Shown here: in pieces, positions 10,383-22,079 of the stretch | How the letters are laid out: each line of letters starts with the position of its first letter | How positions within the stretch are numbered: position 1 is the stretch's first letter | Assembly (NCBI GenBank): GCA_025093985.1 | Contig: JACAAK010000005.1 | Span: 124,001 to 188,000, forward strand | Reading direction: 5' to 3' | DNA from: Calvatia gigantea | Taxonomy: Eukaryota; Basidiomycota; Agaricomycetes; Agaricales; Lycoperdaceae | DNA length: 64,000 bases | Notes under the pieces: generated by a model | Seen by the model: the letters and a program-made list of their open reading frames with translations, nothing else | What the model was told of the DNA's origin: nothing | Databases searched by the model: none | Program-made: the position numbers and the translations under genes

Positions 10383-12147
10383 TAGACTTGCTCATTACTC
10401 CTTAAATATTGACGTTTCCCCAAGACAAATGTATTTTTTCGCACAAAATAAACAAAGCAAACCTTCCACTGGGGGAAAGGAGCCCTGCAACAGACTCGGA
10501 GCCATCGAAAACTTGAAGCCTCAGCGCATCAACACCAAGTGCGGCAATTGATTCTCCTTCGGACTTACACATGTAAGTAACTCATTCCAGTGCTTCTGAA
10601 CCCTTCACCATCGGTCCGAAAGACACTCCTACAAGTTGACTCGAAGAATTTCACCACCAAACTCTACAGCCTTCCCTGACCACTGCCACTTCTGATAGAC
10701 ACCCTCTTGAACGCGGAATAACCACGACAATAAGCACCTCACACTCTCAACGTCGAGGAGAAAATGTCTCTTCAGAGTTACGGAAAAGTGTCTTCCTTCG
10801 ACCAACTCAAAATTGCCCTTACCCTATGTCATTTGCGCTAGATCATCTCTGCACATTATGGGCGAATCTTCAGCTAAGCGTCCATCCACTGAGAGCTGCT
10901 GGCACTCGTCACGACACTTCCTTGTCTACATTTCATACCCACGACCAGAGGCAGGTCATGGAGCCGTGTTGTGACTGTTGAAGCTTTCCGGTTCATCAGT
11001 GCCTGTCTCCGCGTGAATCAGATACAATACATTGTAGGCACCATGTCTAAGGCTGTACGTGAATTGGGCTGGAAAGAAGAGAGATCGGTTATTTTTTGGA
11101 AGATCTTGGAATTGGCGGCAGTCTCATGTGGTTCACCTGACCGGCGAAGATCGAGAAAAGTGGTCTTCTACTTACTATGGTAACCTCGTGAATCGCACTT
11201 CTGGGCTCATCCGCTGACATTGAAGATAGGTGGAACGTATCAGTATCCTATGCGGAACTACATTCCTTTGTTCCGGCTATCTGCATTGAACGTAATTAAG
11301 AGCTATGCAGGGGAAGATTTTGGGCGAGCAGCGCTCAGCTATTGTGAGTTCCTCTGCCTCTTTTAGTAGCTACAATAAACTCGACGATCCGCAGCGCTCT
11401 ATCTATCGGCGTCCTTCCTAATACAACTTCTTCAAGAGTCCACTGTTCTCTCACATTTATTAAGATATCCATCTCTTTAGGGACTCAGCAGGCGGTGCTC
11501 TGATCTTCAGGTCGTCTCCCACATCCTTCATCCACATCTGGAGGTGCCTCGAGTTTCCCTTCCAGACTTCTTGGGTGGCGCATACATGATGTCTCTCTGG
11601 GTCTCTTTGACAACAGAAGACCCCTCTTTCGAGATAAACAGTGCAGATGATGTTCTTTGGAGAGAATCGTAGGCATATCTTGCGAGTGGAATACTGAAGG
11701 ACCTTCTGGTAGGAGCCGGGTCGTACTTTGAAGCTGCCAAAGCACCACAGGACTGGTGGGGCGGTATCTGGGAATTCATGAAGAAGATTACATCCACACG
11801 AGCGAAACGGGGTGTTTGTATGACGACGATGTACCCTTGGCAGCAACTCTGAAGGAGTATCACTCCATCCCCACGCTCTTCGTTTAACCGGGCGGTGTGC
11901 TACACGGATCCCTTACTTGAACTCCTCTTACTGGGGAATAAAACATCAAAGAGGTGATTGGGTACGTTTTAGGTCATTTCTTGGGTTGATCCGCCGAGTT
12001 CGTCCATGACCTTCCTCTCAACTCATCGCTGATGTCCTTCATATTTATAACGTGGGTTTACAACGAAAACATTACATCGTCCATCAAAAAGTACACGAGC
12101 TAGTCCGAAAATGATCGGCCCACGTTTTCTTTTGTTCAAACGCACTA
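10383..12147. other. Spacer between lectins 3 and 4; no gene recognised
   Basis: The first 650 bp are a diverged copy of the 3' flank of lectin 1. The region 11460-11863 has overlapping open frames on the minus strand, but none shows a recognisable motif or consistent splicing. Confidence 0.45.
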
Positions 12148-12757
12148 TCAGAAGTTCCTCCAGATTTGGTTTGTATTTCCGTCTGTGCACTTCCAGACCT
12201 GGACGACGTTCGCATTCGTGAGATCACCATTTGTCAAGTCAAGACAGAGCCCTGGATGACTATCAATACCCCAAAACCCCTTAAACAACCCACAACATAC
12301 CTGATCCTTCGAGGGCAATACGGGCATCTGTAGTCAAGAACCATGACTGCGCTGGGATACCAGGGAGGCATTTCCAAATTTTCATAAGAGTCCCATTCCC
12401 CGGGGCTAATTTTACTTCCGGATTAGCAATAGCAGTACCTTGGGCGGGAAGGTGACGCACTGTTGCCTGCGTCAAGGCAGAAATCGGTGCCGTTGAGACG
12501 GACTGCAGTCGGTCCCAAGGTTATTTCCCATACTTGCGCAGGTGTACCATTGCAGTCGAAACTAATAGTTACAAGAACTTCAGTCCACGACAACTGGGGA
12601 GTATGCAGCCGGTTACATACATTTGGACAGCGGTTCCGTTGGCTCGAACGTCCCCGCGCACCTCAAGGCACTTATTGGTGGCAGTGTTCGGGTGTAGGAC
12701 GGTCTGTCCAAGGACAGCAGAGACGAAAGCAAATGCTGACAAGGCAGAGAACATCAC
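12148..12757 (-). CDS. Secreted ricin-B-fold lectin 4
   Basis: Minus-strand paralog with exons 12621-12757, 12461-12561, 12301-12405 and 12148-12251: again 137/101/105/104 nt and 148 aa. Signal peptide MMFSALSAFAFVSAVLGQ, then NKCLEVRGDVRANGTAVQ. Splicing restores FDCNGTPAQVW, CLDAGNTPGNGTLMKIW and GLCLDLTNG, and the protein ends CTDGNTNQIWRNF. A TATA-like element (GGGATATAAG on the minus strand) lies at 12838-12847, about 85 bp before the start. Its promoter is not a copy of the block used by lectins 1-3, so its expression may differ. Confidence 0.85.
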
Positions 12758-13281
12758 GGTTAGGAAGACGTGCTGGAGGGTACAACAAGGGGAGCAGGGC
12801 AGAGAAAACCCACTGGTTTTATGTTCCTAAACCGCGACTTATATCCCGATTCCCCACCCTTCCAACAAAGAATCACCACCCTATGACGAACACATGACTT
12901 CAGCCCGTATTCCTGCCCATACTGAAAGGTGTGAAAACGTAAGATACGGCATCGAAGGAAGCAGTTGGCCTGGAGCGTGTGGTGAACTGGCCGACATTAA
13001 CGGTCTAAACGCACAGATGATCTTTTCTCTCACAAAGTCGTACTTAAACCGACGACAACTCCTCCTTATACGTGGTTATTCGGAGACCCAAAAATGTTAT
13101 TCGGGTTTTTGCGATGATATCAGAAAAAAGAACTATCAACTGCTTTGAACCTTACTTGTAAGGCGGATAAGAATCTCTTCTTATTCCAACTGGGGTGACT
13201 CCCTGGTGCCTCTTCCGAATAACCATTGTGCGAAATGACAAAGTTTAGCAACTGGCTAGAAGGACCTGTTAGGTCTTGCCC
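12758..13281. other. Promoter region of lectin 4 and 3' end of lectin 5; no other gene
   Basis: Holds the lectin 4 TATA-like element and nothing else that I recognise. Confidence 0.4.
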
Positions 13282-13928
13282 CTAGCGCAGATTAACTTGA
13301 ATCCATTCTTGATTTTTATTACCATCCGCGCATTTCCAGGTTTGCATTTGATGACCATTCGTCGAGTTTCCATCCGTCAAGTCCAGGCAAAGTCCTGAAA
13401 TAAATGAGGGGTTAACTTGTATTGGTATAAACAGAATGAGAACCCTACCCTGGTTGTAGAGAGCGATCCGATTATCCAGAGTATAGTACCACGTCTGAGC
13501 CGGAAGATTATCGAAGCATTTCCAAATCTTCACTTCCGACACCATTGCCCGGTTCTGGGGCATTGTTTAAGAACTTTTGGATAAATCCACCTCTTGAGTA
13601 AGGCGCTTACTGGATCCGGCGTCTAGGCAATATGTGCTGTTCCAAATCTTGATGGAAGTAGGTCCAGGTCGCGCAAATACCCAATCTTGGGCATTCAAGG
13701 CGTTGCAATCATAGCTAGACAGGATTGAGGGGCGTGATTATCATCAAGGTCTCCGCCTGAGAAGCAGGAGACGTACATCTGGACAGGTGTACCATTGGCC
13801 AAAACTCCCCCTTCGACATTGAGACATTTCGCCTTTCCAGAGACATTGTTCGTGATTTCCGTGATGATGGCTTGAGCTTCTCGCCCAAGGAGCCCGAGTA
13901 TCACAATGACCGGAAGGAGAGACCACAT
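13282..13928 (-). pseudogene. Ricin-B-fold lectin 5, diverged, one apparent +1 frame break
   Basis: Most diverged lectin of the cluster. Exons 13777-13928, 13611-13714, 13449-13554 and 13282-13394. A signal peptide (MWSLLPVIVILGLLGREAQA) precedes KCLNVEGGVLANGTPVQI and YDCNALNAQDW. Exon 2 ends CLDAGS, and the expected continuation is a PGNG-type turn then VKIWKCFDNLPAQTW; these two pieces are out of frame by one extra base near 13540. The last exon, GLCLDLTDGNSTNG to CADGNKNQEW, is normal. With that base removed the gene would match its paralogs, so it is either a recent pseudogene or a sequence error. Confidence 0.7.
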
Positions 13929-16900
13929 GACGTTGCCCGTGAGATGCTGAGAGAAAAAATTGATGAATTTGGAATGAACCAGCAAGCTCTCTTCAGTTGG
14001 GTTCGTGATACCGCGACTAGTCGCCTTTGTACTTTTTTGCCACTCTGGTTTTTCTACTTCGTGAGTTCTCAACGCAGGAAGAGAAGGAGGGTGTTCATCG
14101 GGTGCTGTAGCTTATTTGCAAGGAAGATTTTCTTGTTCGGCAAAGCAAGGCAAGCGAGGAAGGGCCGAACTCAACATAGCTTTTTTTCCCACGGAGAGTC
14201 GGCACACTTCTCTTGCCTCCCAACCCTCGATGAGGGCGCTATGAAGAGCTTTAACCCCGGGCGTCATGAACAGATGATCTTCAGAAGCAAGCGTCTAGTA
14301 ACCTATTTCCTCGTAATCAATTCTTCTTTTAGACGGACCCCTTCGTGAAGTAAAACGAGCTTGTGGGGTCACCCTGAGACCGGGAATTGCGCGAAGTCGA
14401 ACCCCAAGTTTCCAACTGCTCTTCGAGAAGGAGTTCGGCTAATTCCACGCGAAGTTCTCAGATTCTTGCTAGGATATCCAGGTATTAGACTGACCCAGGC
14501 GGTAATTAGAATCATAGGAACACACGCTCTTCAGCCTGACATATCTGGAGCCAGACCCAGACCCTACCAGTACCTTCTTTGAAAAATAATGGTAATCTTT
14601 GACCGCAGTGAGGAGCATAACATCTGAATATCCGAACTGGTGGTTTAACCGCCCCCAATCTAGCCATGCATCGGCCTGACAGCGCTACATCCCACACCCA
14701 CGGATTATAAGCAATGCAAAAAAAACTTCAACTAGAACGCGGTAGTCGGCGCTAACAACTTACATGGTGCGGTAGCCGGCCCTTAATTAACGTCGGAGAG
14801 GGCTTTTCCCTTCTCCCCGCTGCCTGAGAAAGGTAGAATATAACCGGAAATTATCCAACGCTGCATGTTCAGCTGGTTGGTGGCCTAACCCTCAAAAGAA
14901 AAGCATAAACAGCGGTCTGATAAACAGGACCCGGAGAAGGGAGTATATTTTTCCGGATGCGTCATTGGTGATAGGCGCTTGGCCCTATAACTCAATTATA
15001 CTCGGGGGTTTTGACGAAAAGTAGCGCCGCGTGTAACGGTTGAGTGCCTACTGTATAAATGGCGGGATCTCCCCCGGTTGCGTGGGAGGAGTGAAGCCGG
15101 TCAATGAGCGTCAAACTGCAGTCAGTAATCGACGGCCCATGCTTCTTGCGCGTCATTTCACTTGGACCTCAGGAGGAGACAATCGCGGTGTATAACCACC
15201 GTGGTGGCGTACGATTATGAAACTCATATCATGGGCATCATGCATCCACCCTTGTTCGAGTTGCCGATGCATCGGAAATACACCACAGGACAGGACAGGA
15301 CATGACGACACCACACCGTCAGTCTATTTTTAATTTTGAGATATTCTTGCTTCAGAAGATTTCTAATGGAGGTGGTCCAAGTTCCAGCATCGAGGGCTCA
15401 GTGGTACTAGGGTATGTAACGCACAAGAGCGGCCATAAGTTTTTTTTTCGGGTCCCCCGGAAGTTTAAGTGACCAGTGTGAACGTCGTCGGGGTCGGTAA
15501 AACTCACCACCGGCTGACCCTTTTCATAACTTTTCGTAAGTATAATATGAGTTCCTCCCAGTACCCGGAATTCCAAATCAACAGACTGATTATTAAGAAT
15601 CGATGACAGCGATTTCCGCGTCTCCGAAATGCCCGAGGGAGATGCTAGTCGGAAAAAAAATGAGGCGTAGCTCATGTACCACAAACTAGTCATAGTCGGC
15701 ATCGAAACAATCGGGTTCGATAAGTCAACTGCCGATCTATAGTAAAGTCAATTTTTAAATTTCCCTACACAAGCGCCAGAGATTGACATCAGCGAGGGCA
15801 GCTTGAAACGTCCCACTACTAACTGATGGCCACTAGTGCAGATTGATCGTTACCTTGTGGTAGCGGAGGGTGTCTGACGTCCATCCATGCCGAGGTCGAG
15901 ATAACACGAGCCAATATGTTTCACAAAAAAACATGCGGAGTCTATTTCCGGTGAGGTAAAGTTTAACTCAAGCTACTTTTATCCGCAGGGTAAGCGGCTG
16001 ACTGCTTCGTGGTGATTACCTTTCGGCGCCTCGTGTCTTGATATACGAAAGGTGGCGCATTGAAAAGCGACGGAATAGTGCCCGGACAGAGCAGTAAGAT
16101 AAGAAAGCATGGGTGCCGAATCCTGCGTGCGGGGACCTGATATGCCAGGTGGTCCTAGCCTGGAGTCTATTTTGCTGTGTTAGACTCATACCACGCAGTG
16201 GGTACTGTAATGTACTTCCAGCGGCTTTCGTTTGAGGTGCTTACTTAAAGCCCACGTGTTTTGCGGAAGAAGGATATGTTCCGATGTTTGATTCTCACCG
16301 TCCAAGTTTACTGGTGTGCGTATATAGGGGCCGTTCAAGATTCAGAATGATGTCGTTAGGCACTAATTTTTTTGTTTATTCGACGGGTTTATAAGTTAAC
16401 CCACCTCGCTTACACATCTGAATTGAATGTTGACTGCCGGAATATCACTCGCTTATGTGGGAGTTTTAACATTTAGTCCGACACCTGATTTTCTCAAGGT
16501 AGCCATCAAGGGTATCACCACAAACGCGGGGTTCGATATAAAAATTTAGGCTTGGCTTCTTCGACGGCGACCTACCCTCGGTGCACCTGACCAATTCTTG
16601 GTAAACCACCAAAGTTCAAAATTCCACGGGGGGTCCGCGAATGGGCGGCCGAAGCTAAACTTCATCTGTAAAATTAGAGGAAGGAAGAGTGAACGCACCA
16701 AAAGGAAGGGGGGTGATTGTAAGTTCCGGATTTTCGCGGTAGGGGGGGGGGGGTGGACATCGGACCTTCTTCTTTCATGTCGTACGATGAAAAAGCGCAG
16801 GGCTTCTCTCTCCCAAAGACCACTCTAGCTCCTTTTCGAAGGATATGAGAAGAGGGCAAATCAATCCGAGAAAATGAGATGGGTGTTAATGATCGTCCTC

Positions 16901-18840
16901 TAATTATCGCCTGCAGGTTTGCAATCTGATAAAAATTGGATTATGCTTTGGAGTGGGCGGCGCTTATGGAAGGGTGAATGTACGTTTTGGAAATGACTGA
17001 GGGGGATTTTCGTAGGACGTGCCAGAGTTCTTGGCGCGAGACCCGGTGGCGCCGTGGGTTTTCCGAGGCGTGTAAAGTTTTGGGGGAAAAATAGGGTGTG
17101 TATTAACTAACTATCCCACTGGAGATTCTTCGTGGACTCGGGTGGTTTAAACAACAAACACTTTAAGTTTTAAAAAGACTAATCGTATACACGTGATAAA
17201 GACGTGCTCGAAGGTTGCGTTGGGCGGTTAACAGGTTGCGACACGCACTCGGTAAGGTTGGAGCAACAGATTTATTACTGGACACGTATCATCTGTTTGT
17301 GATCCTTGGCATGGCAGAGTGATGTGAGATATGATGCCACTCGGTGGGATTATCTATTGTTGATGATGATACGTGGCAGATAACCAGCGGATAACTCAAC
17401 CCGGGTACGTAAAACCTAAATGGCGTGTCAATATCCTCATGTTACGGTCCACGGACGGCGCTTTACGTATACAAGAAGATTGAGAACGTCGTCAAATAAG
17501 TAATGGAGGATTACATATATGAAGGGCTGCAAGTGCTAGATGGTGATCTTGTAGCGATGCGAAACCAGAAGGGAATCATGATATGGTGGTAGTACTTGGG
17601 ATAGATGAACTGTCAAAAAGGCCGATCTTATCGCCGGATGAAACAACAACACATAAAACGTCTAGGACTTGGGGAGGGGGGGAGTCTGTTAGGCCGAGGC
17701 GGCATTTGGGAATTAGACATTTGGTCATGGGGGCGAAAGCTCCGGCAGGGACTACATAGGCGGAGGGACGCAAACGCCAGACGTTGTTTGTCAAGCCATC
17801 CCTCACTGGGCGCGAGTAAGTGTACGTCTAGTCGGAGGTCCGGTTGTCTGAAACTGAACGAAATGAATTAGGCTAAGTTAGATTAGATGCCAAGTGGCGC
17901 CGTTGCATATCTCATGTCTTTAAAGTATGATAGGGAGAATAATCAATACCGGTTTGCGTAAAAGAAAAATTAGCCAACTCGTTTCCCCGTGAAGAAAAAT
18001 TTAATCAAGTGGGCCAAAAAGAGGTCGTGGGAGAGGTTGCAGGTTAGTAAGTGAACCTGAATGACTGGCGGTGTGGGAAGCATGCCGTGCACCCGGTGCT
18101 CCGCGACGTGGGGGAGACTGACTGGAACACTGACGGATGGTGATGTCGGTGAGAATTGGGAAAGATGTGAGAAGAGTAGGAGATATGATTAGACAAGCGG
18201 AAGGGCAAGGTGAGCTCGGAAAACAGACGACGACAGCGGAGATTAGATGGGTGGGAGGAGAGGATCCGGTTTGGCTGGGAGAGAGAGGGTGACACTGAAT
18301 GGCATTTGATCGGATCACCGTGGTCTTGTCTGGAGGCGATTTGGGCAGTCGTTGCAAATGCCTATATTATCTATATCTCATATATTGTATTGGTATCAAT
18401 AATAAGGGGGGTCCTGGAGATCATTAATACGTGACTAGAGCGCTCACTGGGGATGGGAAGGGAGAAGCAGCAGAGCGCGCAGGACGGGGGGAAGATGTTT
18501 TGGGCAAGGAACAAGCCGGGGTTTTGATCAGCGGGTCAGGTTCGTTAAGATTAGATTCATCGTTGACGTGTTACGGGGACGAAAAAAAAAGGGGGCCCAA
18601 AAATATGTCCATGTAATTAGTTATTGTGTGTTTGTGGGTGATGGGCGTGTGTTCATGTCCATGGTGGTGCCAGTACTCGTCCAGCGGTGTGGACAAAGGC
18701 CATTGTTAAAACGTTAATATATTATTCGCCACGCACCTGGGTGGTCGTAGCGACGGTTCGGGGACGGGGTTATGAAAATAATTATTGCGTGAAATTTAGA
18801 CTTCGCGTGTCGGAGATTGAAATATAATCTATTGGAAACC
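13929..18840. other. Gene-poor 4.9-kb region
   Basis: No coding sequence could be supported on either strand. Open frames such as 15352-15702 (minus) and 18001-18357 (minus) lack motifs and splice logic. The region contains an uninterrupted run of 12 G at 16742-16753, several shorter G runs and a GATA-site cluster at 17350-17394. It separates the lectin cluster from the GATA gene. Confidence 0.5.
17350..17394. promoter_or_regulatory. Cluster of three GATAA motifs
   Basis: TTATC at 17350 and GATAA at 17379 and 17390 lie within 45 bp, about 1.8 kb upstream of the GATA factor gene. Urbs1/Sre-type factors bind paired GATAA sites. Such motifs are short and can occur by chance, so this is only a candidate. 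Confidence 0.25.
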
Positions 18841-19171
18841 GAATAAATGTGATTGGCTAGCGCTGCTTATCAGCCGTTTATCTTCCTTCCCTTCGCTCTC
18901 TTGAGAGCCTTACCCCGCTTTCTTCCCGACTACTACCTCGCCGTCTTCAACGACGCCCGCTGCCCGTCCTCACCGTTGTCTTCAACTCTGACAACTTATA
19001 TACCACTGTGCGTCTCTCCGCCTCCGCCGCAATCTGCTGCTCACCGTTCTCAACAACAGCGACTGACTAATCTAGCCTCACGACTCTTTCGTGTAATACA
19101 CCCTGCCCCCCTCAAACACTTCTACCCTCATAAAATGTCTCCTGTCGTCCTTGAGACTCCCGTTATCAGGC
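18841..19171 (+). promoter_or_regulatory. Promoter and leader of the GATA factor gene
   Basis: Pyrimidine-rich sequence with a TATA-like CTTATATACC at about 18995, followed by a CT-rich leader up to the proposed ATG at 19172. An earlier ATG at 19135 is in a different frame and would form a short upstream open frame (MSPVVLETP...) overlapping the start, a possible translational control. Confidence 0.4.
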
Positions 19172-22079
19172 ATGCACAATGCGCCCTTGGGCTCCATGCC
19201 ACGCATCCAGCAGTTTCCTGCTGCACAGCCGGAGCAGCCCTCCAATTCCTCTTCCTCAGAGACGCGTCAAGGTAGCGTTCCTTTCATCCATATCTGCCCA
19301 ACCCCGTATCTGTCTCACAAGTATAATACATAGCTAATTCAGAGGAAGCCAATGGTTCCTCGAATGTCCTCGCCCCTGGTCGTTCACCTTGTATGAACTG
19401 TGGCACTACTGCCACTCCTCTTTGGAGGCGTGACGCGGATGGTAATCCCGTCTGCAATGCCTGTGGTAAGTTTTCTTATCCGCCTTCCCCCTTGTTTCAT
19501 CTTTTTCCCGGTCGCAGCCCAAAGACCCCTCATCAATCTCATCCACGTCATACACGTGGTAAATGAGTGCACATCGCGCGATCCTCCACTGGGTTAGCTT
19601 GCCCACCCTGCTCTCGCTTCTAATCTTCCCAATCATAATTCGCGCTTGTGTTTCGACCAAGACACGCAGTCTTGTTCATCTTCATCTTATATACACATGT
19701 GTCCATGCTTCACGCGTGTGTTCTGAACGTGCGTCCGATGGTGGCTCTTGTTCGTACCGAACTTGCCATATCAGTCCCGCGTTAGTGTTATCAGGATGCT
19801 TGGGATCATCATCTTCTTGCTGGAGATGGTCTTTGATTGGATTATGGGGGTTTCATCCTCTTTGGCTAAACCCTTGCTTCACGGGTGCTTTGTCCTTGCG
19901 ACATAACTCCGCGTTCTACCTGCTTTTTTGTATACAAAGCTCTGTTGTACGATCTATCTGTTGAATCGTCAACACGAACATGGACGCAAAGGACACACCA
20001 ACTGATGGACGTCCGCCACCCTCTCCCCGATTCCCACCCCATCCTCCTCCAACCCCTTCTCAGCCACCGCCGAGATTTATTTTTCCGTCTAGAACAGTCG
20101 ACTTACCACACTATTATCCTCAAACAGGTCTCTATCAGAAAACGCGACACATGCCTCGTCCCACCAACCTGGGCCGGACACCGCCTCCTACATCGAACGC
20201 TGCATCTGCTACATCAAATGCTACACCAGCATCATCTGGAACCGCCACCTCATCATCCAACACTGCTTCAGCATCCAACGCGGCTGCTGCTGCTGCTGTA
20301 TCTGCCTCGTCCCCAAGTGCCAAAGTATCCAAAGCGTCACCTTCTGCTACCCCAACAGCACACAAAACCGGTGGAACTTGCCCCGGCGATGGTCGTTGCG
20401 ACGGAACAGGTGGCACATCCGCATGCTCAGGTTGCCCAACATACAACAACGCTCTTGCTGCTGGCAGAGTGGGTGTCTCCGAGGCACCGACTGATTCAGG
20501 CTCGCCTAATGCTGACGCACCTTCTCCTAAGGCTCCTCCCCCACCTCCCGTGGAAGTTGCCGCATCTCCATCCGCTGCTGCGAACGAGAGCGATGCGAGT
20601 GTGAATACGAGTACGGCTCCTAATGCCAAGAGGCCCAGAGCGGCTGTGGGTGCGTTGAGTTGTGCGAATTGTGGGACGAGTACTACGCCTTTGTGGAGGA
20701 GGGATGATGTTGGTAATAATATCTGCAATGCTTGTGGTCAGTGTCCTTTTTACATCCCTGGTTTGCGTTTATTTTGGGCTGCTTTATCTTTTCTTTCTTT
20801 TTTTTTTCCCCCTTTCTTTCCTATCTATCTCCGCCGAGTTCACCATCAAGTGTCAAAAGGGAATACGGGTTATCAGATAACCCGGGCGATTCTGATATCC
20901 AGAGCTATCGCTCCGGTTGCTTGGTCTCAATTAGCTTGTGACCCACCCGTTTCGTGCCTAATTCACCTTCCGTTTATCTCCGCGCTGTTTATTATCTGAT
21001 AACTCGGAAACTGACGTTTAACCCAACAGGACTCTACTTCAAGCTACACGGCACCCATCGACCTAACTCGATGAAAAAGACCGTGATCAAGCGCCGAAAG
21101 CGGGTCCCTGCAGCGGCAGGTGCTGGCACTAGCAACGCATCCGGTCGTATGTCCGACCAGGCCGCAGCCGAGGCTCTCGTCGCTGTGGGTCGTTTCGCAG
21201 CTGGGAACGGTGGAAACGGAGATGAAAGCGATGGTGAAGCACAAGAACCCAAGAGGAAACGCACTCGTCGTGGCAAAGCGGCACGTTTAGCCGAGAGGGA
21301 GGACGAAGATGTAGTCATGGAGGGTGAAGAAGAAAGTGAAGGTCATGCCAGTTCGTCTCATAGGAAGAGAAGCGCTTGGGATGGTCGGTCCGTATCTCCG
21401 CAGAATCGCGCGCCTTCGAGGAGCGATTATATGAGCCGCGGGCCTCATGCAGCCGGACCCTTTGCCCCGACGGGTTCTCCCCATAGCGGGATTCGAAATT
21501 CCTCCCCTTGCCGTCCTCAGCAACTCTGCTGCTGCGGCTGCTCTCCTCAATGCTCAATCTAGCTACATGCGATCAGGATCGAACGCCCCGAGTCGTACTC
21601 ATTCGCCTCTTGGTCACGGCGCTGCATATGCTTTGCCCCCTGGGCCGCCGCAGTTTTATACTCCTGATCTCGGTATGCTTAACTTCAGTCTGGCAGTGGG
21701 TAACCTTATGGGTATTCCTACTCTGCCTGAGCTGGAACGACATTACATGGAGCTCAGTGAGCACAGGAGGAGGATGGAGGAAATGCTTGAACGTACTGAT
21801 AGAGTGATGGCTGGGGTGAAGAGAGGTATTGACGAGATGCGTGGTGTTCTTGCTTCACAGCAAGCTGCGACCATGGCACCCCCTGCTCAACCTGCGCCTC
21901 CCAACCAGGAGGCGCAGGCGCAGGAACCTCAGGCGCCGCAGGGACAAGTAGAGGAAGGCCCTTCTCGGCCTGAACCCCAAGTAGTTCCGCTTCAACCTGA
22001 AGGTGTTGCCGCTGCCAGCGATCCGGAACGTCCTCGTGAGCCTGTGTGGCCCATCGTTGAGGACGTTTCTCGTGAGTGA
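19172..22079 (+). CDS. urbs1-like: Two-finger GATA transcription factor, Urbs1/Sre siderophore-repressor type
   Basis: Members of this family repress siderophore and iron-uptake genes when iron is plentiful. Exons 19172-19271, 19343-19465, 20128-20736 and 21030-22079, about 626 aa. Finger 1 (C50-x2-C53-x17-C71-x2-C74) and finger 2 ([15 protein letters not shown]...CNAC, about residues 253-277) are each split by an intron at the same place, after CNACG, and continue as LYQK and [16 protein letters not shown]. Between them lies the diagnostic Cys-rich linker CPGDGRC...C..C (C159, C165, C174, C177), thought to sense iron. A basic stretch and a C-terminal helix with coiled-coil character ([20 protein letters not shown]) follow. 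Near 21490 the frame moves by +1 (SPHSG to [11 protein letters not shown]), which looks like a one-base insertion; a 61-nt intron at 21392-21452 would also fix the frame but is less natural. Intron 2 (662 nt) is unusually long. Confidence 0.85.
20866..20884. promoter_or_regulatory. Perfect GATA palindrome in intron 3 of the GATA gene
   Basis: CGGGTTATCAGATAACCCG is a 19-bp perfect palindrome with two opposed GATAA cores. It lies in the 293-nt intron that splits finger 2. A possible autoregulatory site of the factor encoded here. Confidence 0.5.
20992..21002. promoter_or_regulatory. Second inverted GATA pair in the same intron
   Basis: TTATCTGATAA, again two opposed GATAA cores one base apart, 118 bp downstream of the first palindrome and 27 bp before the acceptor. 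Confidence 0.45.

Noticed and set aside
3994..13928. Lectins as complete ricin-like toxins
   Set aside because: Only the small B-type lectin fold is present; there is no enzymatic chain in or next to any of the five genes.
14390..14480. tRNA-like B box on the minus strand (GGGGTTCGACTTC)
   Set aside because: No matching A box, cloverleaf or terminator T run could be found around it.
15352..15702. 116-aa minus-strand open frame in the gene-poor region
   Set aside because: No motif, no flanking exons and no support from any repeat copy.
16741..16756. Long G run as a regulatory or quadruplex element
   Set aside because: A single homopolymer run is not a four-tract quadruplex motif, and such runs are prone to sequencing error.
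21392..21452. 61-nt intron in exon 4 of the GATA gene
   Set aside because: It would restore frame but removes a natural Ser/Pro-rich stretch and gives a less plausible join ([11 protein letters not shown]) than a one-base insertion near 21490; kept only as an alternative.
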